Below the pieces are notes generated by a model. The model was not told where the DNA came from and did not search any database. It saw only the letters and a list, made by a program, of their open reading frames with translations. The translations under genes and the position numbers were made by a program. A stretch of DNA of 64,000 nt from Manihot esculenta (taxonomy: Eukaryota > Streptophyta > Magnoliopsida > Malpighiales > Euphorbiaceae): assembly GCF_001659605.2 (NCBI RefSeq), contig NC_035170.2:10094817-10158816 (forward strand), given 5' to 3'. Below, one piece after another: positions 35,990 to 47,345 of this stretch; within the stretch, counting starts at the first letter, position 1; each line of letters starts with the position of its first letter.

Positions 35990-38291
35990 TGTAACGACCC
36001 GAAAATTGGACCGCTACCGGCGCTAGGATCCAGATCGGCTTAAGGCCGCCGGGGCCCGTAGCAAGCCTCACATACAACCTGTATACCTGTTTAATCCCAT
36101 ACATGGTCAACATATACATAAAAATTTTGAACTTTCACATTCATTTACCAAACTTATCCTGTGCATGCACAACTCATAAGCATAACCATCAACCCCACAC
36201 TGGAGTCCTCATCAATACTCCAATGGGGTAACATAACATATAATAAGCTTGGTTTACATAAACAATGATAAAACATTTTATATACCATGTACAAAGGGAT
36301 TAACCAACATACTAGGGTCAAGCACAACTATAAACCTCAATAGACATCATTACATTACATTACTGTACTATGCTTTACATTACATCATGTTCATGTCCAC
36401 AACTAGCTATTACATAAAACATGACTTCTAATCCTGCTGACTTCCTGGACTAGCCCGTATCTGCAAACCTGAGAGATTAAGGGAGTGGGGTGAGCTACTA
36501 GAGCCCAGTGAGCAGAATAATAAAACATTATATTTAAAATTCATGCTTTCATGGTATGCATCACATCACAACCAAATCACATCAAGGATGAACTTGTCAC
36601 CATTTGGCCCTCTACACAGTCCCATCATGCCAGGGGCGTAGTGCAGGCACACCTGGACTTCCATATCATATCATACATATCCAATCGTGCCGGGGGCGTA
36701 GTGCAGGCCACACCCGGACTTTCTCTTACATAGTGCCAGGAGCGTAGTGCAGGCACACCTGGACTTCCATATCATATCATCATTATATCATGTCATAACA
36801 TACGAGGGCTAATGGATCATTCAATGTTCATCCGCACCAACATCATATTATGCAATGCAACATATTCGTGAATTCTAATGCAAACAACCTAATATATCTC
36901 ATGGCATTCGTGATGCATGAACATGCTCAAAACTGATTTATTTACTTTGAAGTATAAGAGTTATTCTACTCACCTCAGGCTAGCTCTGAAAGACACTGAA
37001 GCAGCTAACTCACTGCTGGGGTCCTCGGTTCCTCGGGTCCGAACCTACATAGGTGGACTCAAATGAGGGACCAAACATACAAGAACATGACTCTAAAATA
37101 CTCCCTAAAAACCCCCTAAAACACCTTAAAACAATCATAGAAAACATGCAAAGGAAGGCTGAACAGGGCACTTTCAGCGGCAGGTTCGGCGGCCGAAAGT
37201 CCCTCTAGAGTCAAAAGTCATGCACCTTCGGCGGCACTTTCGACGGCCGAAGGTTCCTTCCAGAGACGAAACTCATGCATGTTCGGCGGCACTTTCTGCG
37301 GCCGAAACTCCCTTCCAGAGCCGAAAGTCCACTTTCGGGGGTAGGGTTCGGCAGCCAAAGGCTGGCCTTCACAGGCAGGTTCAGCGACCGAAAGTCCCTT
37401 CAGCTGCCGAACCTGAGTTCTTCCAAAGGGCAGAACTCAGCCTCCACAATGCACATTTTCCTCCCAAACCATTCCAACTCAAAACCAACACTACCAAAAC
37501 ATGCATACATACTTCCATAAGCAAAAAGGGGTCTCAAACTAGCCTAAACCCCAACCAAAACACATCAAACATACATATAAAACATACATTGTCAAAAACT
37601 CAACATTTACCCTAACAACATTCAACTAACCTAAACATGCATTTCTACCCCATAAACTTTCATAAAACTCATTTAAAACATGAAATGCGCTAAGGATCTA
37701 CCCTTACCTCTTGAAGATCGAGAGGAGAGGCGATCCAACTCGGAGATGGGGGAGATCTAGCTCCTTGGGTCTCCAAGCTCCAAAACTTGCTCAAAGTTTA
37801 CAAATCTTCAAAAGCCAAGAAAACACTTGTTAAAACTTGAAAGATTGGAGGAAAAATCATAAAAAACAACCATGAGAGAGCATGGACTCACCGTTGGCCG
37901 AAAATGGAGAGAAAAATCGCCCGTTTCGGCCATGGAGCCCTTATATAGGGGCTGGCCAGACCACCTTCGGAAGCCTAAAATGCCTCCAAAAGTCATGCAA
38001 GTTCGGCGGCCGAACATGGGGTTCGGCGGCCGAACCTGAGCCACTTTCGGAAGCCTAACTTGCCCCCCTAAACTATCCCATGTTCGGCGGCCGAACTTGA
38101 GGTTCGGCGGCCGAACCTGGAAATGCCTCCATGGTCTTTTTCATTCAAAACTCAGTTTCTTTCTTACTTAAAATCATAAAATACATTAAAATATTTTATA
38201 AAACATTATCTTACCCTTCTAGAGGTTTTCGACATCCGAGATTCCACCGGACGGTAGGAATTCTGATACTGGAGTCTAGCCGGGTATTACA
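35990..38291 (-). mobile_element. Solo LTR 1 of a 2.3-kb LTR family, nested in element E
   Basis: 2302 bp starting TGTAACGACCC and ending GGGTATTACA, flanked by a perfect 5-bp duplication AAAAT (35985-35989 and 38292-38296). It is the inverted counterpart of 41246-43578 over its whole length. The CTATATAAGGGC motif on the - strand near 37940 suggests the LTR is transcribed leftward. Contains GGCGTAGTGCAGGC repeats (36625-36770) and clusters of TTCGGCGGCCGAA (37180-37420 and 38000-38120). No internal retroelement genes, so it is a recombination product. The open frames in 37220-37620 come from these GC-rich repeats. Confidence 0.9.
37180..38125. repeat. Clusters of near-palindromic TTCGGCGGCCGAA in solo LTR 1
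   Basis: Many exact or near copies (for example at 37180, 38000, 38023, 38084 and 38104) alternate with AAAGTCCCT and CACTTTCGG phrases. Both solo LTRs and the right-edge copy share the motif, so it is part of the LTR. Each copy is a short GC-rich inverted repeat able to form a hairpin. Confidence 0.85.
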
Positions 38292-38389
38292 AAAATAATT
38301 TAGAGAAGTTTTTGCAAAACAAGATTAATACCTAGACATGTGGTCTGGTGGACTCCCGCCTTCCAATTATGAAAATGTCTCAGAGAAAT

Positions 38390-39310
38390 TTTGCGATATG
38401 GCACTTACACTCCGTCGCGTGTCTAGAGACTTGGTCATAAGACTCGCCCTATCAACATCAATCTTTGATTGAAACCTTCGTCTTTTAGGGATTGGCACTC
38501 ATAGGTTTGCCTATCGGTTGCTCACCCGATAGCCTTATATAAGATGCTTTATTTTGCGAGACTAATACTCAAATGCGGCATGACAAAACCCGCCTTGTGG
38601 TCTGGTATGGATAACTTTGATTAGTAGGACCAATACCCGGTCTTCTAACCTATTGATTAGTGAAACCAACACCCGATCTTCTAGTCTTGTAGTATGGTCT
38701 GGCAGATACCGCTTTATAGACTTGATTAGTGGGACTAACACTCGGATTGTGGTTTGGTAGGACCCGTCTTATGACCTAGCCTGGCGGAACCTGCTTTGTG
38801 GCCTTGTTTAGTGGGATCGACGTCTGAATTGTGATTTGGTGGAACCCACCTTGTGACCTGGTCTAGCAGAACCAGCTTTGTGGCCTTGTTTAATGGGATT
38901 GACAATCCGATTGTGGTCTTGCAAAACCCACCTTGTGGCCTTGTTTAATGGGACCGAAGCTCGGATTATGGTCTGGCGAAACCCGCCTTGTGACCTGGCC
39001 TGGTAGAACCCGCCATGTGATCTTGTTTAGTGGGATCGACGCCTAAATTATAGTATGGCAAAACTAGCCTTGTGACTTAGCCTGGCGAAACCCGCATTGT
39101 GGCCTTGATTAATGAGACCAACGCCTAGATAATGGTCTGGCAGAACCTACCTTCTGGCCTGGCCTAGCAGAACCTACCTTGTGGCGTTGATTAGTGGGAT
39201 TAATATTCGGACTGTGGTCTGGTGGAATCTGCCTTGTGACCTTTATTAATGGGACCAATGCCCAGATTGTGGCCTGGCCTGGGGGAACCTGCTTTGTGAC
39301 CTTTTCTTCT
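38390..39310 (-). repeat. Tandem array of element E
   Basis: The repeated + strand wording is GACCTGGCCTGGCGGAACCC, then GCCTTGTGGCCTTGTTTAGT, then GGGACCGACGCCCGGATTGT, with about ten drifted units. It is homologous to the arrays of A and F in unit and position. Ends near CTTTTCTTCTCTTTAATTTT, a phrase also bordering the array of A at 17705-17735. Confidence 0.82.
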
Positions 39311-39689
39311 CTTTAATTTTTTTGAGGAAGGCAATCCCAACGTTCCTTATTACTAAAGAGCAAAACACATGACAAAATACCTGTTATTGATAAAATTTTT
39401 CTCAAATTATATATATTCCAAGAATGGGAAATAATTTGGCCATCTAACTTGACCGAATTATAGGACTCTAGGTGAATGACCTTCAAGACCCTAAATGGTC
39501 ATTTCTAGTTCTCGCCAAGCTTACTAGACCGGCTGTTACATCTGTGATTTGCTTATTTTCCCTAATTATCACTAGGTCCTTTCGTGATTACATGAATGAT
39601 CCCGACAAGCTCTCGGTCAGGGGTGGTTTTGGCAGTTGTTGCCTCAGGTTTAGGTCTCCTCTCTTCCCTACCCTTCTTGGTAAACTTTC

Positions 39690-40960
39690 AAAGAGTGACG
39701 TCCCTTATCAGCCTCTCGATTTCATCTTTTAGTTGTCAACACTCCTTCGTTGTATGATTGTGGTCTTCACGGTAGTACTTGGTCCTGTCTCGTCTTTCCT
39801 CCTTCTCGAGATTGAGCTTGGGCAGCCACTTGACTTCCTTGTCATTTTTCTTGATCCACATTAAAATGTGTCCGTGAGTCATTTAATGGAATATAATTCT
39901 TATACTTACTCTGGTCATCCCTCCTTTAGGATACGAGGTAACTCCTGTGATCTCCTTCATGTCCTCGACTTTCCAACTTTTGGCTTTGCTTTTGGTTCTC
40001 CCTCTTATCCTCTCTCAGTGCTTGAACTTTGTCATCCAGCCTGATATACTTTTGTGTTTTATCTATCAACTGTTGATACATTGCTGCTTGGTTTTTAATT
40101 AAGAAATCCATGAGTTTGATGTTGCATGTTCCTTTCTTCAATGCTTTACACGCTATCGTATGATTTAACTCCTCCACGTGTATTGCTTCAGTGTTGAATC
40201 GTGAGATAACAATCCTTAAAAACTTGCCCTCTCCTTGGCAAATCTTTAGCAAGTTAAAGGAATATTTTTTAAGAGGTATGCAAGTAACAAATCTGGATTT
40301 AAATAACGTAGTAAACTGAGTAAAGTTTTGAATTAAATCTGGGCTCAAATGTTGGTACCATTTCTAAGTCAAACCTGTGAGTGTTGAAGGAAACACTCGA
40401 TACAACACAAAGTAATTGACTTTCTGAAGCTGCATGGTCATCCTGAAGATCGCCAAGTGGCTTCTAGGATTTGCTGCTTTATCGTACTTGTCCAAGCTAG
40501 GCAGCTTGAACTTGGCTGGGAATGTTTCTGCCAAAATTTCATCTGAAAGAGGTGAGACATCCTCCATGCCAAAGTCCTCCTCTTATTTCTTCTAGTACCT
40601 TTGAACAGGTCATACCAGCTTCCAATCCACACCTTTCAGGGTATCGTATGATTTATCTTCTTCGACCTTGGCCTTCCCTTTGGACCATCTTTTAGTCGCC
40701 TCTGTACGAGTCCTCGGAGTGTCGACGGGGGCTTCTTCCCTTCTCCCGGGAGCCGTGACTGATGCCTCTCATCGAGTCTTGTACTGTTCAAGAGTAGCCT
40801 ACAACTTCTGGATGTATTGGAGCATCTGCTTGTTGGTCAAGTTGTTGAGATCTGCTTCATTGACCATTGAGGACATGTTTTATCCACTGTCAGGGGGCCG
40901 AAGAGATAATGATGCCCTCATTAGTAGCAACCTTAGCAGTAGCTTATGAACCACTGGTTA
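39690..40960 (-). pseudogene. Decayed gag of element E
   Basis: From the 5' side (right) the - strand reads EASVTAPGRREEAPVDTPRT, EEDFGMEDVSPLSDEILAET, KFKLPSLDKYD..NPRSHLA (core Retrotrans_gag start), a KWYQHLSPDLIQNF block after a stop, then 39926-40348 with ELNHTIACKALKKGTCN, and finally a knuckle relic TKYYREDHNHTTKEC near 39750-39795. Compared with a working knuckle the first Cys and a Gly are missing, and a stop follows the last Cys. At least four stops. The order of blocks equals that in F and A. No protease follows. Confidence 0.8.
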
Positions 40961-41054
40961 TTTCGAGAGAGAAGAGAGAGAGAGATTTCTTTTTTAAAAT
41001 AAAAGGAATAAGAGACTGGTTTTAATCCAAATGAACAAGAAAGATTCAATGGAT

Positions 41055-41074
41055 TTTCCAGTAATGGAACCAAA
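41055..41074 (-). other. Primer-binding-site block of element E
   Basis: On the - strand TTTGGTTCCATTACTGGAAA abuts the 5' LTR end, at the same position as in A, B and F. Confidence 0.65.
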
Positions 41075-41245
41075 TGATGTGGCCAAAAAATAGGATTGTG
41101 CTGTGATTGGCTAGACCCGCAAGAAAGAAAAAGTGAGGTGGTGGGTATCCATGGCAGCCACTCCAATGCTCAAGTCAGTAAAGTGGAGAATACTGTGAAT
41201 GAAGAACTTTGAAAGTAGTTGTGTAAAAGAATAGCGTACCTTTAC

Positions 41246-43578
41246 TGTAATACCCGGCTAGACTCCGGTATCGGAATCCCTACCGTCCGGTGGGATCTCG
41301 GATATCGAAAACCTCTAGAAGGGAAAAACCATGTTTTTATAAAATATTTTAATATATTTTATGACTTTAAATGAAAAGGAAGTTGAATTTTAAATGAAAA
41401 CAGCCTTGGAGGAAGATGCAGGTTCAGCCGTCGAACCTCAAGTTCGGCCGCCGAACATGCATGTGTTTCGGGTGTGCCTTAGGCCCCCAAAGGCATAAGT
41501 GAGGGAAACCAGGTTCGGCCGCCGAACCTTATGTTCGGCCGCCGAACATGGCATGCATGCGGAGGCACGTTCGGCTCCCGAACGTGGCCTGGCCAGCCAT
41601 CTATAAAGGGGTCCCTTAGCCGAAATGGGCGAGCTTTTCTCCCCATTTTCGGCCAAGGTGAGCTCTCCGCCGTCCCTCACCAATTTTTGAGTTCTTCCTT
41701 CAGATCTTTCGAGATTTTCATGAGTTTTCATTTTATTTTGAAGATTTTGAGCATTTGAGCAAGTTTTGGAGCTTTGAGGTTCAAGAAACTCAATCTCTTC
41801 CATTTTCGAGCTAGGGTCATTTTCCTCTCGATCTTCAAGAGGTAAGGGCCGATCTTGAGCTCATTGCATGTTTTACACAAGTTTTAAGTTGATCTATGGG
41901 GTAGAAATGCATGTTTAGGTTTTGGTTGGTTTTATGGGTTAAGTTAAGTTTTTGAGCAATGTATGATGTTTGTGGTTGCTTGATGTGTTGTAGTTTGGGT
42001 TTAAGATAGTTGATGCCCCTAGGAGCTTGTATGCTTGAGTATGCATGTTGTAGATCAGGTTTATGCATGTTTGAAAGGTTTGGGAGGCGTTTGTGCATGT
42101 TGGAGTTGAGTTTCTGCCACTTTGGAGAAACTCAGGTTCGGCCGCCGAATGGACTTTCGGCCGCCGAACCCGCTTGTGGAGGCAGCCTTCGGCTGCCGAA
42201 GCTTGCCCCCGAAAGAGGACTTTCGTCTCTGGAGGGCAGTTTCGGCCGCCGAAAGTGTCGTCGAACATGCATGAGTTTCGTCTCTGTCTGGGAGTTTCGG
42301 CCGCCGAAGGTGCCGCCGAACCTGCCTGACTTTCGGCTCTGGAGGGACTTTCGGCCGCCGAACCTGTCGCCGAAAGTGCCCTGTTCATCCTTCCTTTGCA
42401 TGTTTCCCATGGATGTTTTGAGGTGTTTTATGGGGTTTTTGAGGAGTATTTTAGAGTCATGTTCAGGTATGTTTGGTCCCTCATTTGAGTCCACCTGTGT
42501 AGGTTCGGACCCGAGGAACCGAGGACCCCAGTAGTGAGTTCAGCTGCTTCTGTGTCTGTCAGAGCTAGCCAGAGGTGAGTGAAATAACTCTTTATGCTTT
42601 AAAGTAAATAAATCAGTTTTAGCATGATTCACGCATCATGAATGCCATGAGATATAATAGGGTGTTTGCATTAGAACTCACGAATATGTTGCATTGCATA
42701 ATATGTTGATGATGCGGATGAATGTTGAATGATCCTTTAGTCCTCGTATGTTATGATATGATGATGATACGGTACGGAAGACCAGTGAGGCCCATTCTAC
42801 GCCCCTGGCACCATGTAAGAGAAAGACCAGTGAGGCCCATTCTACGCCCCTGGCACAGTCGGAATGTTATGTTATGTTATGTTATGTTATGTAAGAGAAA
42901 GACCAGTGAGGCCCATTCTACGCCCCTGGCACAGTTGGACTATGTAGAGGACTATTGGTGACAAATTCATCCTTGATGTGATATGATTGTGATGTGATGC
43001 ATTCCATGTTATCATATGTTTTAAATGTTTTATTATTCTGCTCACTGGGCTTTATAGCTCACCCCTCTCCCTTAACCCCCAGGTTTGCAGGTACAGGGTA
43101 GACCAGGAGGTCAGCAAGAGTAATGAAGTCTTGGTTATATAATAGATAGTGTGGACATGAATAATGTTGAGATGTTATGTTAAGTACAATATATAAATGT
43201 AATGTAATGATGTTCATGGAGGTTAGAGGTGTGCTTGACCATAGAATGTTGTTATCCCTTTTAATACATGATCTTAGATGTTTTATGACGTTTATGTAAA
43301 CCAACTCAACACATGTTATGCCACCCATTGGGGCATTGATGAGATCCCAAAGAGGGGTCAATATTTATGGTTATGTTTATGTATAGTGCATGCACAGGTT
43401 GAGTTTGGTGTATGAATGAATGAATGAAAAGAAAAGTTTTAAATTTTTATGTATGTTGTTGATCATGTATGGGATTAAACAGGTTCACAGGATGAATGTT
43501 AGGCTTTTACGGGTCCCGGCGGCCTTATGCCGACCTGGATCCTAGCGCCGGTAGCGGTCCGATTTTCGGGTCGTTGCA
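41246..43578 (+). mobile_element. Solo LTR 2 of the 2.3-kb family, nested in the 5' LTR of element E
   Basis: 2333 bp starting TGTAATACCCGGCTAGACTC and ending GGGTCGTTGCA, with a perfect 5-bp duplication TTTAC (41241-41245 and 43579-43583). CTATAAAGGGGTCCC near 41601 is a likely TATA region in this orientation. Three GACCAGTGAGGCCCATTCTA repeats lie at 42779-42930. Many TTCGGCCGCCGAA copies are present. No retroelement genes inside. Because it splits the LTR of E cleanly, it is younger than E. Confidence 0.92.
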
Positions 43579-44604
43579 TTTACTCCTGTGATCGTTCTCC
43601 TTTTATATTGTAAGAAAATGAAGATAAATATAACATTTCTTGATAATCTGGCAATGATGTGGCTGGATGCCTGATATGGGATTTTGTAAACTAATAGATT
43701 GGTAATCCTGCTATTATATGCATAATGGGGATATACTGAACTGTTACTCATAACAGTAACTTTACGCGAAGACTCATCCTATTCAGAGGAGGGTGCTTGG
43801 TGATAAACCGAGTGTTTAAAGTGTCCGAGTTTTTCTTTGGCGATACTGTGTTATCCATTTGTCAAATTATTACCACGTGACTCTGTCTGTAGTAACAGCT
43901 CATAGCTTACATTGGATGACTCTTGTGCAACATCTGATAACAAAATAGTCTTCTTATTAAATTTATTATTAATTAACTGAAAAAGTAAATTTAAATTAAA
44001 GAGATTAAATTATTATAAATATTAAAATTATAAAAAATAAAATTATTAAAAAGAGTAAACTGCCATAAAAATTAAAATTTAAATAATTAGTAAATTTTAG
44101 CATAAAAATCATTTTATCAATAGAATAAAATATTAAAAATTAAATTATTTTTTATTAAAATAGTAAAAATTAAATTATAAATTTTAATAAATTTTGGAAA
44201 GTATATTATAAATTAACCATGAAAGAAAGGAAAGAGGGGAGAGATCGAAATGAGGTTTCGGAGAATGAGGGGGATGGAGCCCGTACGTTCAAGTTGTACA
44301 ACAACAGGGCACAAAAAGGGAAGAGATATATAATGATGATTTTGATAGATGTAGGCCCCACTATCAAACCACACAACTCAACTATAGAGAGAAGAGAGAG
44401 AATATAAAAGAGACAAAAGATGATTTTGATTATTATTGAAATTGCATAAAGGGTATCTCAAATTCACTTGAATTACATGATTAAAAATTCAAATGGGTTA
44501 TTAAAATAATCAAAATCCATCCCCCCTTCATACTCATAGAGCACTCAACCCTACCCCTCTCTTCTTCTGGTCAAATTTTCTCTCACACTCTCCATGTGTC
44601 TTCG

Positions 44605-44610
44605 CACGTG
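44605..44610 (+). promoter_or_regulatory. G-box CACGTG (candidate ABRE) upstream of CYP707A
   Basis: Perfect palindrome CACGTG in context TTCGCACGTGCTAA, 325 bp upstream of the ATG. G-boxes with ABRE character mediate ABA response, and CYP707A genes are known to be ABA-induced as feedback. Its activity here is inferred only. Confidence 0.4.
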
Positions 44611-44654
44611 CTAACTCTCATGACCAAAACTGTAAAACTCACCATACCTAATAC

Positions 44655-44662
44655 CATGCATG
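44655..44662 (+). promoter_or_regulatory. RY-type motif CATGCATG upstream of CYP707A
   Basis: CATGCATG, a perfect RY core recognised in other plants by B3 factors of the ABI3/FUS3/LEC2 type. It lies 45 bp downstream of the G-box, an arrangement typical of seed-expressed promoters. Function is inferred. Confidence 0.4.
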
Positions 44663-44827
44663 AGCTGGACCGGGATTCCGTGTGTGGATTTCAAGCTGTA
44701 TTTGAAAGCTCCCCTTCTCTTTCTCTCTTTCCTACTTTTAGCTAACTATATTTTCCTTTATTTTTTTCAAAAAAAAAAAAAATATTTGGGTTTTTTTTGT
44801 GGGTTTTATTTTCTTAACCCAATAGCC

Positions 44828-44835
44828 TATAAATA
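44828..44835 (+). promoter_or_regulatory. TATA box of CYP707A
   Basis: TATAAATA, 100 bp upstream of the ATG, followed by a CT/CA-rich leader (CTCTTCTTCACTTG..) as expected for a plant 5' UTR. Confidence 0.75.
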
Positions 44836-44934
44836 AGTCTCTTCTTCACTTGTTTTCTCCACACAAGTTCTTTGCCACTTAGCTAACTACTTCTGCTACT
44901 ACTTCTGATTCACACAAAATAACAAACACCATCT

Positions 44935-47088
44935 ATGGAATTCATTTCCTTATTGTTTATGCTATTCTTTGTTTCAATTCTCTTTGTCTTTCTCTTCCAT
45001 TCTATCTTCAAATTCTTTGATTTCAATCCCCGGAATTTGCCACTCCCTCCTGGCTCATTGGGTTGGCCTTACATAGGCGAAACCTTCCAACTCTACTCTC
45101 AAAACCCAAACGTCTTCTTTGCCTCTAAACTGAAGAGGTGACTTCTGACTACCAATTCTTCTTTAACATTGAAATTTTCTCATATTCAGCTAATGGGCTA
45201 ATGGGATTTTGTTGTGTGTTGATGTAGGTATGGCTCTGTCTTTAAAACCCACATCTTGGGTTGTCCCTGTGTGATGATTTCAAGTCCTGAAGCTGCTAAA
45301 TTCGTGCTTGTAACAAGAGCTTATCTGTTCAAACCAACATTTCCTGCAAGTAAAGAGAGGATGTTAGGCAAACAAGCCATCTTCTTTCACCAGGGAGATT
45401 ACCATGCTAAGTTGAGAAAACTTGTACTTCGTGCCTTTGTTCCTGAAGCAATCAAAACCATCGTCTGTGATATTGAATCCATTGCCAAAGACTCTCTAAA
45501 ATCTTGGGAAGGAAGAATTATAAACACTTTCCAGGAAATGAAAACTGTACGTATTCTTCCATTTTCTTGCATTCTTATCAGTTAAAACAGAGAAGCTCTG
45601 TTTCTCTCTGCCTACCAACTGAACTGGTTTTGCTTGTTTGATGCAGTACACATTCAACGTTGCACTACTTTTAATATTTGGAAAGGATGAGTTCCTATAC
45701 AGAGAAGATCTGAAGAGATGTTACTACATTCTTGAGAAAGGATACAATTCAATGCCCATTAACCTGCCAGGGACACTCTTCAACAAATCCATGAAAGCAA
45801 GAAAAGAACTTGCTCAGATCTTGGCAAAAATTCTCTCTAGCAGAAGGCAAATGAAGCTCGATAAAAATGACTTGCTTGGATCCTTCATGGGTGACAAAGA
45901 AGGCCTCACAGACGATCAAATAGCTGATAATATTATAGGTGTAATCTTTGCATCTCGTGACACAACTGCTAGTGTTCTAACATGGATTCTCAAGTACCTT
46001 GGAGAAAACCCCAGTGTTCTTCAAGCTGTCACTGTGAGTATTGTCTTTAAATTCTGACATTATTACAATATTATTGTAGAATGAAAAATATAAAATAATA
46101 ATAATAATAATTTAAATGACCTTGTTTTGTGTGCTGCCTTCTGGGTTTTGCAGGAAGAGCAAGAGGACATAGTAACAAGTAAAGAGAAGGGTGGTGAGGA
46201 AGAGCTTCTCACTTGGGCAGATACCAAAAAGATGCCAATTACTACAAGGGTGATTCAAGAGACACTGAGAGTTGCTTCAATTTTATCTTTCACTTTTAGA
46301 GAAGCTGTTGAGGATGTTGAATATGAAGGTCAGTGAGTTGTGTCAAATGCAGAAACTGAGACATTTTTTTTTTCAAATTTTATTCTTTTGGGTTTTTGTC
46401 TTCAAGCTTTCTAAGAGGCTTAACTCAGATTATTAAACATCTTATCAATTATGGCAATAGTTTCTTATTTACTTAATTCTCATTTTCAGGATATCTAATC
46501 CCAAAAGGATGGAAAGTTTTGCCACTTTTCAGAAACATTCACCATAGCCCAGAAATATTTCCAGATCCTGAAAAGTTTGATCCTTCAAGATTTGAGGTAT
46601 AAAGGGAAATTTGATTATAAAATGATCATTTCTATTTACCATTTTCAAAATGAAAGTTGATATGAAATTCTTTTTGATAATAATAATAATCTTATTATTT
46701 TTCAACACAGGTTGCACCAAAGCCCAATACTTTTATGCCATTTGGCAATGGGGTCCACTCATGTCCTGGGAATGAGTTAGCTAAACTGGAGATATTGATC
46801 CTCCTCCATCACCTGACCACTAAGTACAGGTTGGTGAAGTGAACAAATCAGAAAACAAAAATTATTAACAGTATTAGTTACCTTTTCAGTAGAAAGTAAA
46901 ATGAAAGAAAGTTGTTTCAGTTACTAAATATAGAAAGTTTTCTTGTTTGCTGACATGGGCAATTTTGTTTCTCTCTCTCTCTCTGTTTCTGCAGATGGTC
47001 TATGGTGGGAAAAGATAATGGGATTCAGTATGGACCTTTTGCCCTTCCCCAGAATGGGTTGCCAATCCAATTGTCCAAGAAATCATAG
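44935..47088 (+). CDS. CYP707A: CYP707A-type cytochrome P450, abscisic acid 8'-hydroxylase
   Basis: Seven exons with GT-AG borders: 44935-45137, 45228-45546, 45647-46033, 46154-46328, 46490-46596, 46711-46829 and 46995-47088 (TAG). They join to 1404 nt, 467 aa, the usual length of the family, with no stop or frameshift. Visible domains: an N-terminal signal anchor (about residues 5-28), a proline hinge (LPLPPG, 35-40), the family-typical [14 protein letters not shown] and [19 protein letters not shown] blocks, the I-helix oxygen-binding motif (ASRDTT, 276-281), ExxR (ETLR, 339-342), DPSRF (392-396) and the heme loop [10 protein letters not shown] (408-417, axial Cys415). CYP707A enzymes sit in the endoplasmic reticulum membrane and hydroxylate ABA at C-8', leading to phaseic acid, the main ABA breakdown route. 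The I-helix has Ser277, where I recall Ala in most relatives. The ATG is the first in the leader after the TATA box. Which CYP707A paralogue this is I cannot tell. Confidence 0.95.
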
Positions 47089-47345
47089 TTTTGATCTCTA
47101 ACTCCAAGAGAAGAGAAAAACAAACTCAACTTTCTTTATATGGAAAATGCTTGCCTTTGTAGATGATCTTTCTTCCTTTCTTCAAAGGAATGTTGAAGAG
47201 AAAAGAGAGACACCAAACAGATGCAATTTAGCTTCAAAAGATTGACAGTTCAAGCAAAGAAAGAAAATTTGAAGACTGTTATACAAAAAGGGAAATCAAA
47301 TGTACAGAAGAGTCTCATACCCTGAAAAAAAAATATTTATTTTGA
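47089..47345 (+). other. Probable 3' UTR of CYP707A
   Basis: About 250 bp of moderately balanced sequence, unlike the AT-rich flank beyond. It ends near an A-rich run (CTGAAAAAAAAATATTTATT). No canonical AATAAA was fixed. Confidence 0.45.

Larger units (their letters stand above)
34556..43935 (-). mobile_element. Element E: Tat-like Ty3/gypsy retrotransposon without pol, split by two solo LTRs
   Basis: LTRs are at 34556-35080 and 41075-41245 joined to 43584-43935. Removing the two 2.3-kb inserts leaves about 4.7 kb, nearly the size of element A. On the - strand the order is 5' LTR, primer-binding block (41055-41074), decayed gag (about 40960-39690), tandem array (about 39310-38390), a segment probably from the antisense accessory ORF (about 35300-35800), a purine tract (CAGTGGGGGACTTT) and the 3' LTR. 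No RT or integrase. Flanks ATTAA and GATAA are at best a decayed target duplication. Confidence 0.82.
43936..44820. other. Upstream region of the CYP707A gene
   Basis: AT-rich sequence following element E. A 62-codon open frame at 44219-44407 shows no domain and low complexity; I do not call it a gene. The region from about 44580 on is richer in pyrimidines and holds the candidate promoter motifs listed separately. Confidence 0.5.

Noticed and set aside
37220..37615. Open frame of 131 codons (and several overlapping ones) inside solo LTR 1
   Set aside because: It lies in the GC-rich TTCGGCGGCCGAA repeats of an LTR; overlapping frames are open on both strands and none shows a domain.
42010..42534. 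Open frame of 174 codons inside solo LTR 2
   Set aside because: Same cause as above: the mirrored LTR copy has equally long frames on the other strand, and the translation is a low-complexity Arg/Pro/Gly-type repeat.
35990..43578. The two 2.3-kb inverted segments as ends of one large DNA transposon
   Set aside because: Each has its own separate 5-bp target duplication and TG..CA-type ends, which fits two solo LTRs and not terminal inverted repeats of one element.
44219..44407. 62-codon frame upstream of CYP707A
   Set aside because: Low-complexity Lys/Arg/Glu peptide, no domain, no promoter or splice context.
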